Shown here in pieces: positions 1 to 9,030 of a stretch of DNA of 64,000 nt. Source of the DNA: JANOBD01 sp031411495 (GTDB taxonomy: Bacteria > Planctomycetota > Phycisphaerae > Tepidisphaerales > Tepidisphaeraceae); the NCBI GenBank assembly GCA_031411495.1, contig JANOBD010000165.1:124001-188000 (forward strand), given 5' to 3'. Position 1 is the first letter of the stretch, and the number at the start of each line of letters is the position of its first letter. The notes beneath the pieces are model-generated. The model did no database searches and was not told the DNA's origin. It saw only the letters and a list, made by a program, of their open reading frames with translations. The translations under genes were made by a program, and so were the position numbers.

Positions 1-1555
1 CGGGCAAATGAGCGAATGGTTCGAGCCGTCGCTGCGCGAGAAGAACCGTCTCATCAGCCGGCCCGAGGCATACAAGAAAATCCATCATCCCGCGACCTAC
101 GCCGACGCGTACTCCGCGCATCGCCGGCTCGTGTACGACGAGTTGATGTTGCTTCAACTCGGGCTCGGCATGGCACGTCGCAAGCGCGGCGACCGGCTCA
201 GCGCACCCGTCGTCCGCGTCGACAAGCTCCTGGATGAGCGAATCCGCAAACGATTCGGATTCGAGCTTACCAATGCACAACGGCGCTGCGCGTTCGATAT
301 CGTCCGCGACATGCAGAGCGGAAACGCGATGAACCGCCTGCTCCAGGGTGACGTCGGCAGCGGCAAGACCGCCGTCGCGCTCTACGCGATGCTGGTCGCC
401 ATCGCGAACAAGCTGCAGGCCGCCATCCTCGCACCCACCGAAGTGCTGGCCGAGCAGCACTTCCTGAACATCTCGCGATTCCTGGCCAGCAGCGGCGTGA
501 ACGTCGCGCTCTTCACCCAGCGAACGAAGAAAGGAAACGTCGCGCTGCGCGAAATGCTTGCCGAGGGACAGGTCCACATCGCCGTCGGCACGCAGGCGCT
601 GATCCAGGGAGACATCGACTTCGCGAACCTCGGCATCGTCGTCGTGGATGAGCAACACCGCTTCGGCGTCCGCCAGCGCGCCACGCTCAAGGAAAAGGGC
701 CTCTCGCCCCACTACCTCGTGATGACCGCCACGCCGATCCCGCGCACGCTGGCGCTCAGTTTCTTCGCCGACTTCGACGTGAGCACGATCAACGAGCTTC
801 CGCCGGGCAGGCAGGTGATCGAGACGACGTGGCTGCGACGCGACCAGGCCGCGAAGGCGTACGACCTGGTGAAGCGCGAAGTGAAGCTCGGCCGGCAGGC
901 TTACATCGTCGTGCCGAAGATCGACGACACCGGCCTGCAGGAGGCGGATGTCGCCTCGCTCGACAAGCTCTTCGAGACGCTCTCGAGCGGCCCGCTGCGC
1001 TCGCTCCGGCTGTTGAAGCTGCACGGCCGGATGAGCAGCGAGGAGAAGAAGGAAATCATGCGTGCTTTCCGCGACAGGGAAGCGGATGTGCTGGTCGCGA
1101 CGACGGTGATCGAAGTCGGAGTGGACGTACCCAACGCGACGATCATGCTGATCGAAAGCGCTGAGAGCTTCGGCCTCGCGCAGCTGCATCAGCTCCGTGG
1201 CCGCGTCGGCCGCGGCAGCGATCAGTCGTATTGCGTTCTGCTCAGCGACGCGCCGACGCAGGATGCCGCCGACCGGATGCGGACGATGGTCGAGACCAGC
1301 GACGGTTTTGAGCTTGCCGAAGCCGATCTGAAAATGCGCGGCCCCGGCGACTTCTTCGGCACGCGGCAATCGGGACTTCCACAACTGAAAGTCGCGGACC
1401 TCACGCAGGAACTGGAGATGCTGAAAGTGTGTCGGGACGATGCGCAGGCGATTCTGAAGGAAGACCCGGATCTTGCGATGGAGAAGCATCGCGCGCTGCG
1501 CGACGAGATCGTCCGGCGATTTGGCGAGCAATTGGGGCTGGCGCAGATCGGGTAG
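1..1555 (+). CDS. recG: ATP-dependent DNA helicase RecG, 5' end cut by window
   Basis: This is the C-terminal 517 or so residues of RecG, the helicase that remodels stalled replication forks and Holliday junctions. The reading frame is open to the window edge, and the ATG at position 8 is only an internal Met because full RecG proteins are near 700 residues. The helicase core is complete: Walker A GDVGSGKT near base 350, a DEQH box (VVDEQHRFG), motif III TATPIPRT, and the C-terminal GRVGRG motif. The N-terminal wedge domain lies outside the window. The next gene starts 112 bases downstream and is unrelated in function. Identification is secure. Confidence 0.95.
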   Translation, partial: GQMSEWFEPSLREKNRLISRPEAYKKIHHPATYADAYSAHRRLVYDELMLLQLGLGMARRKRGDRLSAPVVRVDKLLDERIRKRFGFELTNAQRRCAFDIVRDMQSGNAMNRLLQGDVGSGKTAVALYAMLVAIANKLQAAILAPTEVLAEQHFLNISRFLASSGVNVALFTQRTKKGNVALREMLAEGQVHIAVGTQALIQGDIDFANLGIVVVDEQHRFGVRQRATLKEKGLSPHYLVMTATPIPRTLALSFFADFDVSTINELPPGRQVIETTWLRRDQAAKAYDLVKREVKLGRQAYIVVPKIDDTGLQEADVASLDKLFETLSSGPLRSLRLLKLHGRMSSEEKKEIMRAFRDREADVLVATTVIEVGVDVPNATIMLIESAESFGLAQLHQLRGRVGRGSDQSYCVLLSDAPTQDAADRMRTMVETSDGFELAEADLKMRGPGDFFGTRQSGLPQLKVADLTQELEMLKVCRDDAQAILKEDPDLAMEKHRALRDEIVRRFGEQLGLAQIG

Positions 1556-1667
1556 TCGACCGTTGCTTTAAAGTGAGTTCGCCCCGGATTTTGGCGAAAT
1601 ATCTTCTCGAACGGGATCCCACGATTTGCTACGTTCACTAAAGCGCTTGGCTTAGGGAGGGAACCGA

Positions 1668-3086
1668 ATGATCGAGGATCTGGAATGTCGACGGCTCTTG
1701 AGTGACAGCCTGGACATCTATGCGGGGTGGTTGTCGGCCATCAAATGGGAACGCGGACAGCAAACGGGGATTTACGTCAACGTCAATTACACGCCGCTTG
1801 CAGGTTACACGCTGCAGCTTCAATACGACGACTCCGGCGATTCGTCCGGAACTCCAATCACTGCGTCTACCGATACCGACGGCGTCGCACGATTCAAGAA
1901 TCTCCGACGCGGCAATTACACGTTGACGGCCAAGGCGCTTTCGGCTCCTTTCCTCAACGCGAAAGCCGTGAATCAACCACTGACAATTCCGTTCGTCCCG
2001 CAGTTTGGCAATTCAATCCTCGGATATGGACCCACGCGGCCGGCCGCTTACTTAAACTCGGATATTCAGTTCACCTACACGCGCGATGTTCCGGCCGACA
2101 ATTTGCTGGACGGACAGGTGTTCTTCGACCGCGATCGCAGCGGTGATCACTACGACCTCGACCGGAACAACGGAAATGTCACCTCCGACGGCGGCGTCGC
2201 CGGCGTTCGCGTCTATCTCGATGCCGATCGCGACGGGAAACGCGACAAGAACGAGATTTCCGTGCTGACCGATGTCCATGGCAGCATTTACTTCGGCGGA
2301 ATCCCGTTTGCGCAGATGAAGTCCCCGATGCGCATCAGCGTGCCTGACGGATACTGGTCCACGACCGCCAACGCGATAACGGCTCAATACGGATCCTCGC
2401 ACTTATTCGGAATCTTCAAGCCTTACGCGAGTGCGACGATCGGGTTTCGAACGCTGTTGAAGATACGCGACGACCTGACCCCCAAAGGCGGATATCTCGT
2501 CTACCTCGATCTCAATCGCGACGCCAAATGGCAGCGCGGCGAGCCTCGCCAAGCGACCGATGCCTACGGGGGCGCGTCCTTCAAGGTCCTGCCCGGCAAA
2601 TACCGGTTGCGCGTGATCGCGCCGCCGACGTTTAATGTCGATCGACGCTATGTCGACCTGAAAGTCGGCGACCGCGAAACTCGCAGCCGGAGTTTCGTCC
2701 TTTATGGCAGCCAGGAGTATTTCGTCGGCTTCTATTTCGACGCCGACAAAGACGGGACGCGCGATGCTGGCGAACCGCTTCTGAGCCGGTATCCCGACTC
2801 GTTTTTGCTCCTTGAATCGAAGGAGTACGACTGGTGGGCGGATACGTTCGAGACCTATCCTGTCCATCGTCCGGTGGATGGCCGGGGCTATCTTCACCTG
2901 ACCAACGTTCCGGGCACGCTGCGCATCGGGTACGAGAAGTACGTCGCCACGTCGAGCTATCCTCTGGTCCCTTATGCGACGATTCCGGCGAGCATCGCCA
3001 CCGGCGGCGTGTGGGAAATCCCGATCGACTACGTTCCCGATGCTTGGTACGGGCTTTATCCCGAACTCGCGCCGTTCGCTCCGTGA
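1668..3086 (+). CDS. LEPR-XLL-type secreted protein with calcium-motif (SdrD/Cna-B-like) domains
   Basis: A 472-residue predicted surface protein. The N-terminus carries LECRRLLS, a variant of the LEPR-XLL motif found at the start of large planctomycete exported proteins; no classical hydrophobic signal peptide follows. The body has repeated acidic turns typical of SdrD/Cna-B modules (DRDRSGDHYDLDRNNGN, DADRDGKRDKNE, DLNRDAKWQRGE, DADKDGTRDAGE), so calcium-stabilised beta-sandwich domains are likely. The start at 1668 is supported by a strong AGGGAGGGAA ribosome site. No catalytic domain is visible, so the role is probably structural or adhesive; that is inference. It is related in style to the GH16 protein at 30.4-33.7 kb. 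Confidence 0.75.
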   Translation: MIEDLECRRLLSDSLDIYAGWLSAIKWERGQQTGIYVNVNYTPLAGYTLQLQYDDSGDSSGTPITASTDTDGVARFKNLRRGNYTLTAKALSAPFLNAKAVNQPLTIPFVPQFGNSILGYGPTRPAAYLNSDIQFTYTRDVPADNLLDGQVFFDRDRSGDHYDLDRNNGNVTSDGGVAGVRVYLDADRDGKRDKNEISVLTDVHGSIYFGGIPFAQMKSPMRISVPDGYWSTTANAITAQYGSSHLFGIFKPYASATIGFRTLLKIRDDLTPKGGYLVYLDLNRDAKWQRGEPRQATDAYGGASFKVLPGKYRLRVIAPPTFNVDRRYVDLKVGDRETRSRSFVLYGSQEYFVGFYFDADKDGTRDAGEPLLSRYPDSFLLLESKEYDWWADTFETYPVHRPVDGRGYLHLTNVPGTLRIGYEKYVATSSYPLVPYATIPASIATGGVWEIPIDYVPDAWYGLYPELAPFAP

Positions 3087-3156
3087 CGCGTTCAGACCGT
3101 AACTTGGCCCTCACGCACGTGGCGAGACCATCACGCATCGGGGGACCGCGCCGCGT

Positions 3157-4173
3157 TCATTGCGACAGCTCCGCGCCGATCTGCTGCAGCACCAGTGATG
3201 TGTTCACATTTCCGTCGATATACGACTCGGCCTTGCGGATCGAATCGATCTTGTCGCAAATCTGATCGATTTCGGCATTCGAATCACTCGCCTGCATCTG
3301 CCTGCGCAGGTGTTCGGACGCGATGCGGAGGTAGACCACCAGGCCATCGCGTTTGAAACCGTCCTCGCTGCCGAGCGGGTCGCGGTCGATCTGCTTCTTG
3401 GCGTACTCTTCGCTCGCGGCTTTGAAGAAGCTCGCAAGATCGCTCGGCGAGCGCTGCGCTGCTGGCGTGTCGAGCAGTTTGACGAGGCCGATCGCGGTCA
3501 TGGCGACACCATCTTCGATCCACTTGATCGCAAGCCCCGGCGATCCGCCCGCAAGCGCGATCGCCTTTTGCGCGAGCGATGCGTCGATCCCGCGCCCGGT
3601 CACGACCTTGAGTGCCTCCGCCTCCCCGAGCGGCAGGAATCGCACCGTCTGCGTGCGGCTGCGAATCGTCGAGAGCAGCGCGTGCGGCTGGTCGCTCAAC
3701 AGGATGATCAGCGTACGTCCGCTCGGCTCTTCGAGCGTCTTGAGCATCGCGTTCTGCGCCTGCGCGTTCATTAGCTCGGCTTCTTCGACGATGAACACCT
3801 TGCCGCGGCCCATCACGCTCTTGCGCGTGGCCGGCGCGACGAGGTGTTCGCGGATGACATCGACGCTGAGCGCGATCGCCTTGTTGGCGCTCTTGCCTTC
3901 GATTTCGCGGATCAGTTCCTTGGTGATGTAGTGAAAGTCGGGGTGCGTCCGTGCCGCGACGAGTTTGCCGGCGGCGTCGAGCGATTCGGGATCGTTCGGC
4001 CGATCGGCGAGAAAGATCGTCGCCAGCGCGACAGCGGTCGTGTATCGCCCCACCCCTTGCGGCCCGGCGAAGATCATGCCGTGAGGCAGGCGATCGGCCT
4101 CCAGCGCGCGCGAGAGAAATTCGAGCGCGGCCGGCTGGCCGATGATCTGCGAAAATGCTGGGTGGACGTTCAT
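3157..4173 (-). CDS. holB: DNA polymerase III subunit delta'
   Basis: A 338-residue AAA+ clamp-loader subunit. The N-terminus (SQIIGQPAALEFL) and the core match the delta'/gamma family. The P-loop reads GPQGVGRYT, with Arg where an active Walker A has Lys, as expected for the non-ATPase delta' subunit rather than DnaX. NAMLKTLEEP and the TIRSRTQ sensor (SRC-like) motif follow. No zinc-finger cysteines typical of enterobacterial delta' are seen. It lies downstream of tmk on the same strand, a common bacterial pairing, with a large hairpin element between them. It ends 71 bases from the convergent LEPR-XLL gene. Confidence 0.88.
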   Translation of the reverse strand: MNVHPAFSQIIGQPAALEFLSRALEADRLPHGMIFAGPQGVGRYTTAVALATIFLADRPNDPESLDAAGKLVAARTHPDFHYITKELIREIEGKSANKAIALSVDVIREHLVAPATRKSVMGRGKVFIVEEAELMNAQAQNAMLKTLEEPSGRTLIILLSDQPHALLSTIRSRTQTVRFLPLGEAEALKVVTGRGIDASLAQKAIALAGGSPGLAIKWIEDGVAMTAIGLVKLLDTPAAQRSPSDLASFFKAASEEYAKKQIDRDPLGSEDGFKRDGLVVYLRIASEHLRRQMQASDSNAEIDQICDKIDSIRKAESYIDGNVNTSLVLQQIGAELSQ

Positions 4174-4181
4174 TTGTGCAA

Positions 4182-4395
4182 CACGAAGTCACGAAGACAC
4201 GAAGCTGTCCGTTCCCGCACCGAGGTCGGATAGCAATGCACGCTTCACGAGTTTAACCACCGATGAACACAGATAAACAGGAAGAGGAAATGCGGGTCTT
4301 ATCTGTGTTCATCGGTGGCTACGTCTTCTTCAACTCGAATCACGCAACCCGCTTCCGAACGTGACTAGACAACTTCGTGTCATCGCGGCTTCGTG
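4182..4395. repeat. Nested inverted-repeat element (CACGAAG arms around a perfect 20-bp palindrome)
   Basis: The tmk-holB gap is almost filled by nested inverted repeats. The outer arms are 4182-4204 and 4373-4395; both consist of CACGAAG and GACACGAAG-type words. The inner arms 4257-4276 and 4299-4318 are a perfect 20-bp inverted repeat (CCACCGATGAACACAGATAA) around a 22-base loop. This is one member of the dispersed family also seen at 6416-6547, 15221-15336 and 52496-52649. No transposase is present; mobilisation in trans or a transcript-processing role is inference. Confidence 0.8.
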
Positions 4396-4401
4396 TTTCG
4401 T

Positions 4402-5091
4402 TTATCCGATTCCCGCCACCACAGCCGCCCACACATCCGCCTGCACCGCTTCGATCGACCGATCTGCGGCCACCACGCGATATCGGTCGGCATAAGCGGT
4501 CGCCTGCGCCAGGAACTTCTCGCGCACGCTCTGGTGGTATTCGAACGGCCGCTGCTCGATTCGATCCTTGGTGATCACCACTTCCTCGCCGAAGAGCCCG
4601 GTGGTGCGGTGTTCGAACTTCGCACGGACGCGTTCGATGCTCGCCGAGACCGGCATGTCGAGGATGATCGTCAGGTCGGGCAGGCGGTCGCGCAATGCAA
4701 TTTTTGCGGTCGCGATGATCTCGTCGGCCGTCAGTCCATCGCCGCCGAGCTGATAGCTGAGGGTCGAGCTGACGAAACGGTCGGTAAGCACGACTCTCCC
4801 GGAGTCCAGCGCCGGACGGATGATCTCATGCATCATTTGTGAGCGGGCAGCCATATACAGAAGCATCTCGCAGCGCATGCCCATCTCATCGTGATCGGGA
4901 TTGAGGAGGATTTCGCGGATCTTTTCGCCGATGGACGTCGAGCCGGGATCTCGCACGGCCAACGTATCGAGGCCTACGCGGGCCAGTTGCTCGCGCAATA
5001 GCGCGATCTGCGTGGATTTCCCGCACCCTTCGCCGCCGTCGAAGGCGATGAACTTTCCGCGGAGTTTGATGGCGAGATCCGAGTCGGTCAT
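4402..5091 (-). CDS. tmk: Thymidylate kinase
   Basis: dTMP kinase, 229 residues, which phosphorylates dTMP to dTDP for DNA synthesis. The P-loop is GGEGCGKST, preceded by FIAFD as in the family; a DPGST loop takes the usual REPGGT position, and TDRFVSSTLSYQ is the DR(Y/F) motif. The frame stays open upstream to 5304, but the ATG at 5091 (MTDSDLAIKLRGKFIAFDG) gives the normal family length and avoids running into galK, so I chose it. It is divergent from galK (107 bases between starts) and upstream of holB on the same strand. Confidence 0.9.
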   Translation of the reverse strand: MTDSDLAIKLRGKFIAFDGGEGCGKSTQIALLREQLARVGLDTLAVRDPGSTSIGEKIREILLNPDHDEMGMRCEMLLYMAARSQMMHEIIRPALDSGRVVLTDRFVSSTLSYQLGGDGLTADEIIATAKIALRDRLPDLTIILDMPVSASIERVRAKFEHRTTGLFGEEVVITKDRIEQRPFEYHQSVREKFLAQATAYADRYRVVAADRSIEAVQADVWAAVVAGIG

Positions 5092-5197
5092 GTCGAGATC
5101 GAGGATAACGCAATTCACGGGATCGTTCACGTGCGGCGACGCGCGCGCGCGAGCGGGATTGCTTGAATCCCCGCGCGTCTGCCCGATACTCACCGCG

Positions 5198-6409
5198 ATG
5201 AACCAGCAGCAATTGCTCGAACAGTTCGCCAGGGCCTTCGGCAGCGGCGGTGCGCCACGCGTCGTCATCTCGCCCGGCCGCGTCAATCTCATCGGCGAAC
5301 ACACCGACTACAACGACGGTTTCGTCTGCCCGATGGCGATCGAGCCGTGCGTGATGTTCGCATTTCGGCCTCGCGCTGATTCAGTCGTCAAGGTGAGTTC
5401 GACACAATTCCCCGGCCAGTTCATCGAGTTCAAGCTCAAGGAACCGATCCTCCCGCTCGCCGATAAAGAAAACTGGGGCAACTACGTGCGCGGCATTGCC
5501 GCCGAACTGATCCACAAGGGCGTGCCGCTGAGCGGGATGGACTGCCTGATGGCCAACACGCTGCCCAGCGGCTCGGGTCTCTCAAGTTCGGCCGCGGTGG
5601 AGGTGGGCATGGGCCGGGCGCTGCTGAGCGTGGCCGGCGAAACCGTCGAAAGCCCGGACCTTGCGTTGCTCGCGCAGAAGGCCGAGCACACCTTTCCACA
5701 GGTGATGTGCGGCATCATGGACCAGATGATCGTCGCGAACGGCCGCGCGGGACACGCGATGCTGCTCGATTGCCGCTCGCTCGCGCGCGACTACCTGCCG
5801 ATCAACAGCGCCGACCTGCGGGTCGTGATCGTCAACTCCATGCACAAGCATTCGCTCGCCGGGCATCTCGACAAGTTGACGATGCCCGATGGGTCGATCA
5901 AGAGCGGCACGCCGTACAACTTGCGACGACTCGCCTGCGAGACCGGCGTCGCCGCGATCGCGACGAAGCACCCCCAGGTCAAGGCGCTGCGCGATGCGAC
6001 GATGCCGATGCTCGAAGAGGCAAAGCCGATGCTCAACGACTTGATCTACCGTCGCTGCCGACACGTGATCACCGAGAACGACCGCTGCGAAAGGTTCGGC
6101 CCGCTCCTGCGGGAAAGCCGCTACGACGAGGCCGGCGAATTGATGGTCGCGAGCCACAACTCGCTTCGCGACGATTACGAGGTGAGCGTCGAGCAACTCG
6201 ATTTCCTCGCCGCCGCCGCGATGAAGATCAAAGGCGTCTACGGCAGCCGGATGACCGGCGCCGGCTTCGGCGGATGCACCGTCTCGCTCATCCAGCCGCG
6301 CGCGGTGGATGCATTTACCGCGACGATCAAGTCGGTGTATGAGGCGCGATTCGGTAAAGACCCGCAGGTGATCGTCACCACGGCAACCGATGGCGCTCGG
6401 GTTGTTTGA
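5198..6409 (+). CDS. galK: Galactokinase
   Basis: A 403-residue GHMP-family kinase that phosphorylates galactose to galactose-1-phosphate in the Leloir pathway. The galactokinase signature GRVNLIGEHTDYNDG lies near residue 27. The ATP-binding GHMP motif is LPSGSGLSSSAA and the C-terminal motif is GSRMTGAGFGGC. The start at 5198 (MNQQQLLEQF) is chosen although the frame stays open upstream, because it gives normal length and positions the signature correctly. The neighbours are tmk (divergent) and trpD downstream, so there is no gal operon here. A long inverted repeat follows the stop. Release of galactose from polysaccharides by the secreted enzymes elsewhere in the window is a plausible source of substrate. 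Confidence 0.93.
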   Translation: MNQQQLLEQFARAFGSGGAPRVVISPGRVNLIGEHTDYNDGFVCPMAIEPCVMFAFRPRADSVVKVSSTQFPGQFIEFKLKEPILPLADKENWGNYVRGIAAELIHKGVPLSGMDCLMANTLPSGSGLSSSAAVEVGMGRALLSVAGETVESPDLALLAQKAEHTFPQVMCGIMDQMIVANGRAGHAMLLDCRSLARDYLPINSADLRVVIVNSMHKHSLAGHLDKLTMPDGSIKSGTPYNLRRLACETGVAAIATKHPQVKALRDATMPMLEEAKPMLNDLIYRRCRHVITENDRCERFGPLLRESRYDEAGELMVASHNSLRDDYEVSVEQLDFLAAAAMKIKGVYGSRMTGAGFGGCTVSLIQPRAVDAFTATIKSVYEARFGKDPQVIVTTATDGARVV

Positions 6410-6415
6410 GGCCTT

Positions 6416-6547
6416 TTTCAACACGGAGACAAGGAGGCACGGAGAGATGCGACAAAGAAACGCATCCATCCATAAACACAAAACCCGGATAGTTCGGCCC
6501 TGTTGTTTTCTGCGTTTCCTCTGTGTCTCAGTGCCTCCGTGTTGAAA
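6416..6547. repeat. Inverted-repeat element between galK and trpD
   Basis: Perfect 13-bp outer arms, TTTCAACACGGAG at 6416-6428 and its complement at 6535-6547. Inside them imperfect copies of the GGAGACA / GGCACGGAGAG words pair with CTCTGTGTCTCAGTGCCTCC. It starts 6 bases after the galK stop and ends 7 bases before the trpD start, so it occupies the whole gap. It belongs to the CACAGAG/CACGGAG family. It could act as a terminator or as an mRNA-processing hairpin; neither is shown. Confidence 0.75.
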
Positions 6548-6553
6548 GCATTC

Positions 6554-7576
6554 ATGAAAGACCTCCTCAACAAACTCGTCCGACGCCAGGACCTTTCCCG
6601 CGATGAAGCGCAGGCGGCGTTCGAGCAGATCATGTCCGGAACGGTCGATCCGGCGCAGGTCGGGGCGCTGCTGCTGGGGATCGCGGCAAAGCAGCCTTCG
6701 CTCGATGAGATCGTCGCCGCCGCCAGTGTGATGCGCGGCAAGTCCATTCACATCCAGCTCCCCGCCGGATTGACCGAAGCGCTCGACGTCTGCGGAACCG
6801 GCGGGTCGAAGCATCGGCATGAAGGCCTGTTCAACATTTCCACCGCCGCCGCTATCGTCATCGCGTCGTGCGGCGTGACCGTCGTCAAGCACGGCAACCG
6901 CGCCGCTTCCAGCAAGTCCGGCTCGGCAGACGTTCTTGAACAACTCGGCGTGAAGCTCGACGTCTCTTCGGAATGCGAAACGGAGTGCATCCGGGAGGCC
7001 AACATCTGCTTCGCGTTCGCTCGCTCGCATCATCCGGCCATGAAGCATGTCGCGCCGATTCGTGCATCGCTCGGCATCCCGACCATCTTCAACCTGCTCG
7101 GCCCGCTCACCAATCCGGCGGGCGCAAAGCGGCAACTGATGGGCGTCTTCAGCCGCGAACTGGTTCCGCTGATGGCCGCGGCCCTGCTCGATCTGGGCGC
7201 GACCCGCGCCTGGGTGGTCCATGCCGACGACGGGCTCGACGAACTCTCGACCATGAGCCCGACGCACCTCTGCGAAGTGAACGACGGTCAGATGAACGAA
7301 TCCATCTTCGCGCCGCAGCAGGTGGGCATCCCGTGGGCGAAGATTGAGGACCTCCGCGCCGGTTCGCCTGCGGAGAGCGCGGAAATCATCCGCGAGATCT
7401 TCGCCGGCCGCGCCGGGCCGCAGGCCGACATCGTCGCGCTTAACGCCGCCGCCGGGCTCGTCATCGCCGGAAAAGCATTCAGCCTGCACGAAGGACTGAC
7501 GCTGGCGCGAGAGTTGCTCCGGAACGGATCGGCGAAAAGGACATTGCACAAGCTCGTAATGACCTCGAATCGCTGA
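6554..7576 (+). CDS. trpD: Anthranilate phosphoribosyltransferase
   Basis: TrpD, 340 residues, joins anthranilate to PRPP in tryptophan synthesis. The substrate-binding motif CGTGGS is followed by FNISTAAA; KHGNRAASSKSGSAD is the PRPP/anthranilate loop. The segment between GTGG and FNIST reads SKHRHEGL, a little different from the usual DGxxT form. The start at 6554 (MKDLLNKLV) gives family length; the longer frame upstream would read through the inverted repeat. No other trp gene is nearby, so trp genes seem scattered in this genome. It converges on moeA. Confidence 0.92.
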   Translation: MKDLLNKLVRRQDLSRDEAQAAFEQIMSGTVDPAQVGALLLGIAAKQPSLDEIVAAASVMRGKSIHIQLPAGLTEALDVCGTGGSKHRHEGLFNISTAAAIVIASCGVTVVKHGNRAASSKSGSADVLEQLGVKLDVSSECETECIREANICFAFARSHHPAMKHVAPIRASLGIPTIFNLLGPLTNPAGAKRQLMGVFSRELVPLMAAALLDLGATRAWVVHADDGLDELSTMSPTHLCEVNDGQMNESIFAPQQVGIPWAKIEDLRAGSPAESAEIIREIFAGRAGPQADIVALNAAAGLVIAGKAFSLHEGLTLARELLRNGSAKRTLHKLVMTSNR

Positions 7577-7628
7577 GGTCGTCGCGCGACAGAACGCAAT
7601 CGCGAATGGGCGAAAGACGTGTGTCCAA

Positions 7629-8864
7629 TCACCATCGGACGATCGATACGGTCTCGCCGATTTCCCGCGCCGGATCGTCTTGGGGACGGACGATCAGCGC
7701 GCTCGCCCTTGCAAGCGTAAATACGTCTGCGGAACCTTTCCAGTTCAGTGGAGTCACGTCCGATCCCTGCAGGATGGCGGGTTGATAAAACTCGCGCGGA
7801 CCGTTGAGAGCGAGCGGCATCTGGAGCGTCGCAGCGCTCGTGACGCGCGGCGACCTTCCATGAAGGCGATCGACCAGTCGCGATGCGAGCCGCACCGTGC
7901 AGCAGAAGCTGCTCACCGGATTTCCCGGCAGGCCGAATACGAAATCGGTCTTTTCTGGTCGCGTTCGCGTGGCGAAGACGAACGGCTTGCCCGGCTTGAT
8001 CTTTACCTTGGTGATCCGCAAGTCGAATCCCAGTTCGACGAGCACGCGCGGCACGTAATCATATTTGCCCATGCTCATGCCGCCGGTAACGAAGGTGATG
8101 TCGTTCGCCCGTGAGAGGCGGTCGATCGATTCGCGCGTCAGCTTCGCATCGTCGATCACCCGCGAGCGCTCACAACGCACACCCATCGAACCGAGCAGCG
8201 CGGCGAGCATCGGCCCGTTCACGTCCCGGATCTGCGTGAGGCCGGGTGACTCACTCTCACCGACGATTTCGTCGCCGGTCACGAGCACGTGTCCGCGCAG
8301 CGGCGAGTTTGAATTGAACAGATCGGTCGGGATGAGTTCGAACGCGCCAACCTGGACGAGGGCACCGACCTGTGCCGGGCCGATTCGCGCCCCGCGCGGC
8401 AAGACCGGTTCGCCTTCGCGCAAGTCGGCGCCGCGGTGTGAAATCGCATCACCTGGCTTGGCCGCCCGGGTGAAGCGGACGGCGTCTCCGACGACGTGGG
8501 TCATTTCGACCGGGACGACCGCATCGGCATCGCGCGGCACCTGCGCACCGGTCATGATCGCGACGCAGGTTCCTGGCGGGATTGCGATCTGTGCACTTCC
8601 GCCGGCGGCAACTTCGCCGACAAGCCCGAGTTCACGCGATCCCTGTGCAAGATCGGCCGAACGGACAGCGAACCCGTCCATCAGCGATTTATCGAACGGC
8701 GGGTAGTCACGGTCGCTGATGACGTCACGGCCGAGCATCGATTCCATGGCCGGCGATTCGGGAAATCGGCTCGAACGCATCATCGACTGCGGGATTAAAA
8801 TGTCATCGATTTTCCGGATCGCGTCCGACACGGAAATCAGCTGGTCCAGCCCGAGTTCGCTCAT
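7629..8864 (-). CDS. moeA: Molybdopterin molybdenumtransferase MoeA
   Basis: A MoeA-family protein of about 411 residues that inserts molybdate into adenylated molybdopterin. Family landmarks are PPFDKSLMDGFAV near the N-terminus, IMTGAQVPRDADAVVP, TGDEIV, TGGMSMGKYDYV (the MPT-binding SxG region) and GLPGNPVSSF. The C-terminal domain IV is present. The start is uncertain: 8864 (MSELGLDQ) is preferred and 8885 is possible; neither has a clear ribosome site. It is divergent from pilT. No molybdoenzyme is encoded in the window. Confidence 0.9.
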   Translation of the reverse strand: MSELGLDQLISVSDAIRKIDDILIPQSMMRSSRFPESPAMESMLGRDVISDRDYPPFDKSLMDGFAVRSADLAQGSRELGLVGEVAAGGSAQIAIPPGTCVAIMTGAQVPRDADAVVPVEMTHVVGDAVRFTRAAKPGDAISHRGADLREGEPVLPRGARIGPAQVGALVQVGAFELIPTDLFNSNSPLRGHVLVTGDEIVGESESPGLTQIRDVNGPMLAALLGSMGVRCERSRVIDDAKLTRESIDRLSRANDITFVTGGMSMGKYDYVPRVLVELGFDLRITKVKIKPGKPFVFATRTRPEKTDFVFGLPGNPVSSFCCTVRLASRLVDRLHGRSPRVTSAATLQMPLALNGPREFYQPAILQGSDVTPLNWKGSADVFTLARASALIVRPQDDPAREIGETVSIVRW

Positions 8865-9030
8865 CCACACGATGCTAAACCTCAATTTCGTTGAGAAAAG
8901 GTCTGCGACTCGTGATAATCGAGGGTTTGATCGGGCCAGGTATCGCCTGGTTCGACGAGGCGCTGCCTATGATCGCGCCGGACACATGGAACGACACCAC
9001 TGAAATAACTTCTTCATCGAGGACCTCACC

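Noticed and set aside
5582..7549. 655-codon minus-strand frame across galK and trpD
   Set aside because: It is antisense to two well-supported genes, crosses an inverted repeat and has no recognisable domain; long antisense frames are common in GC-rich DNA.
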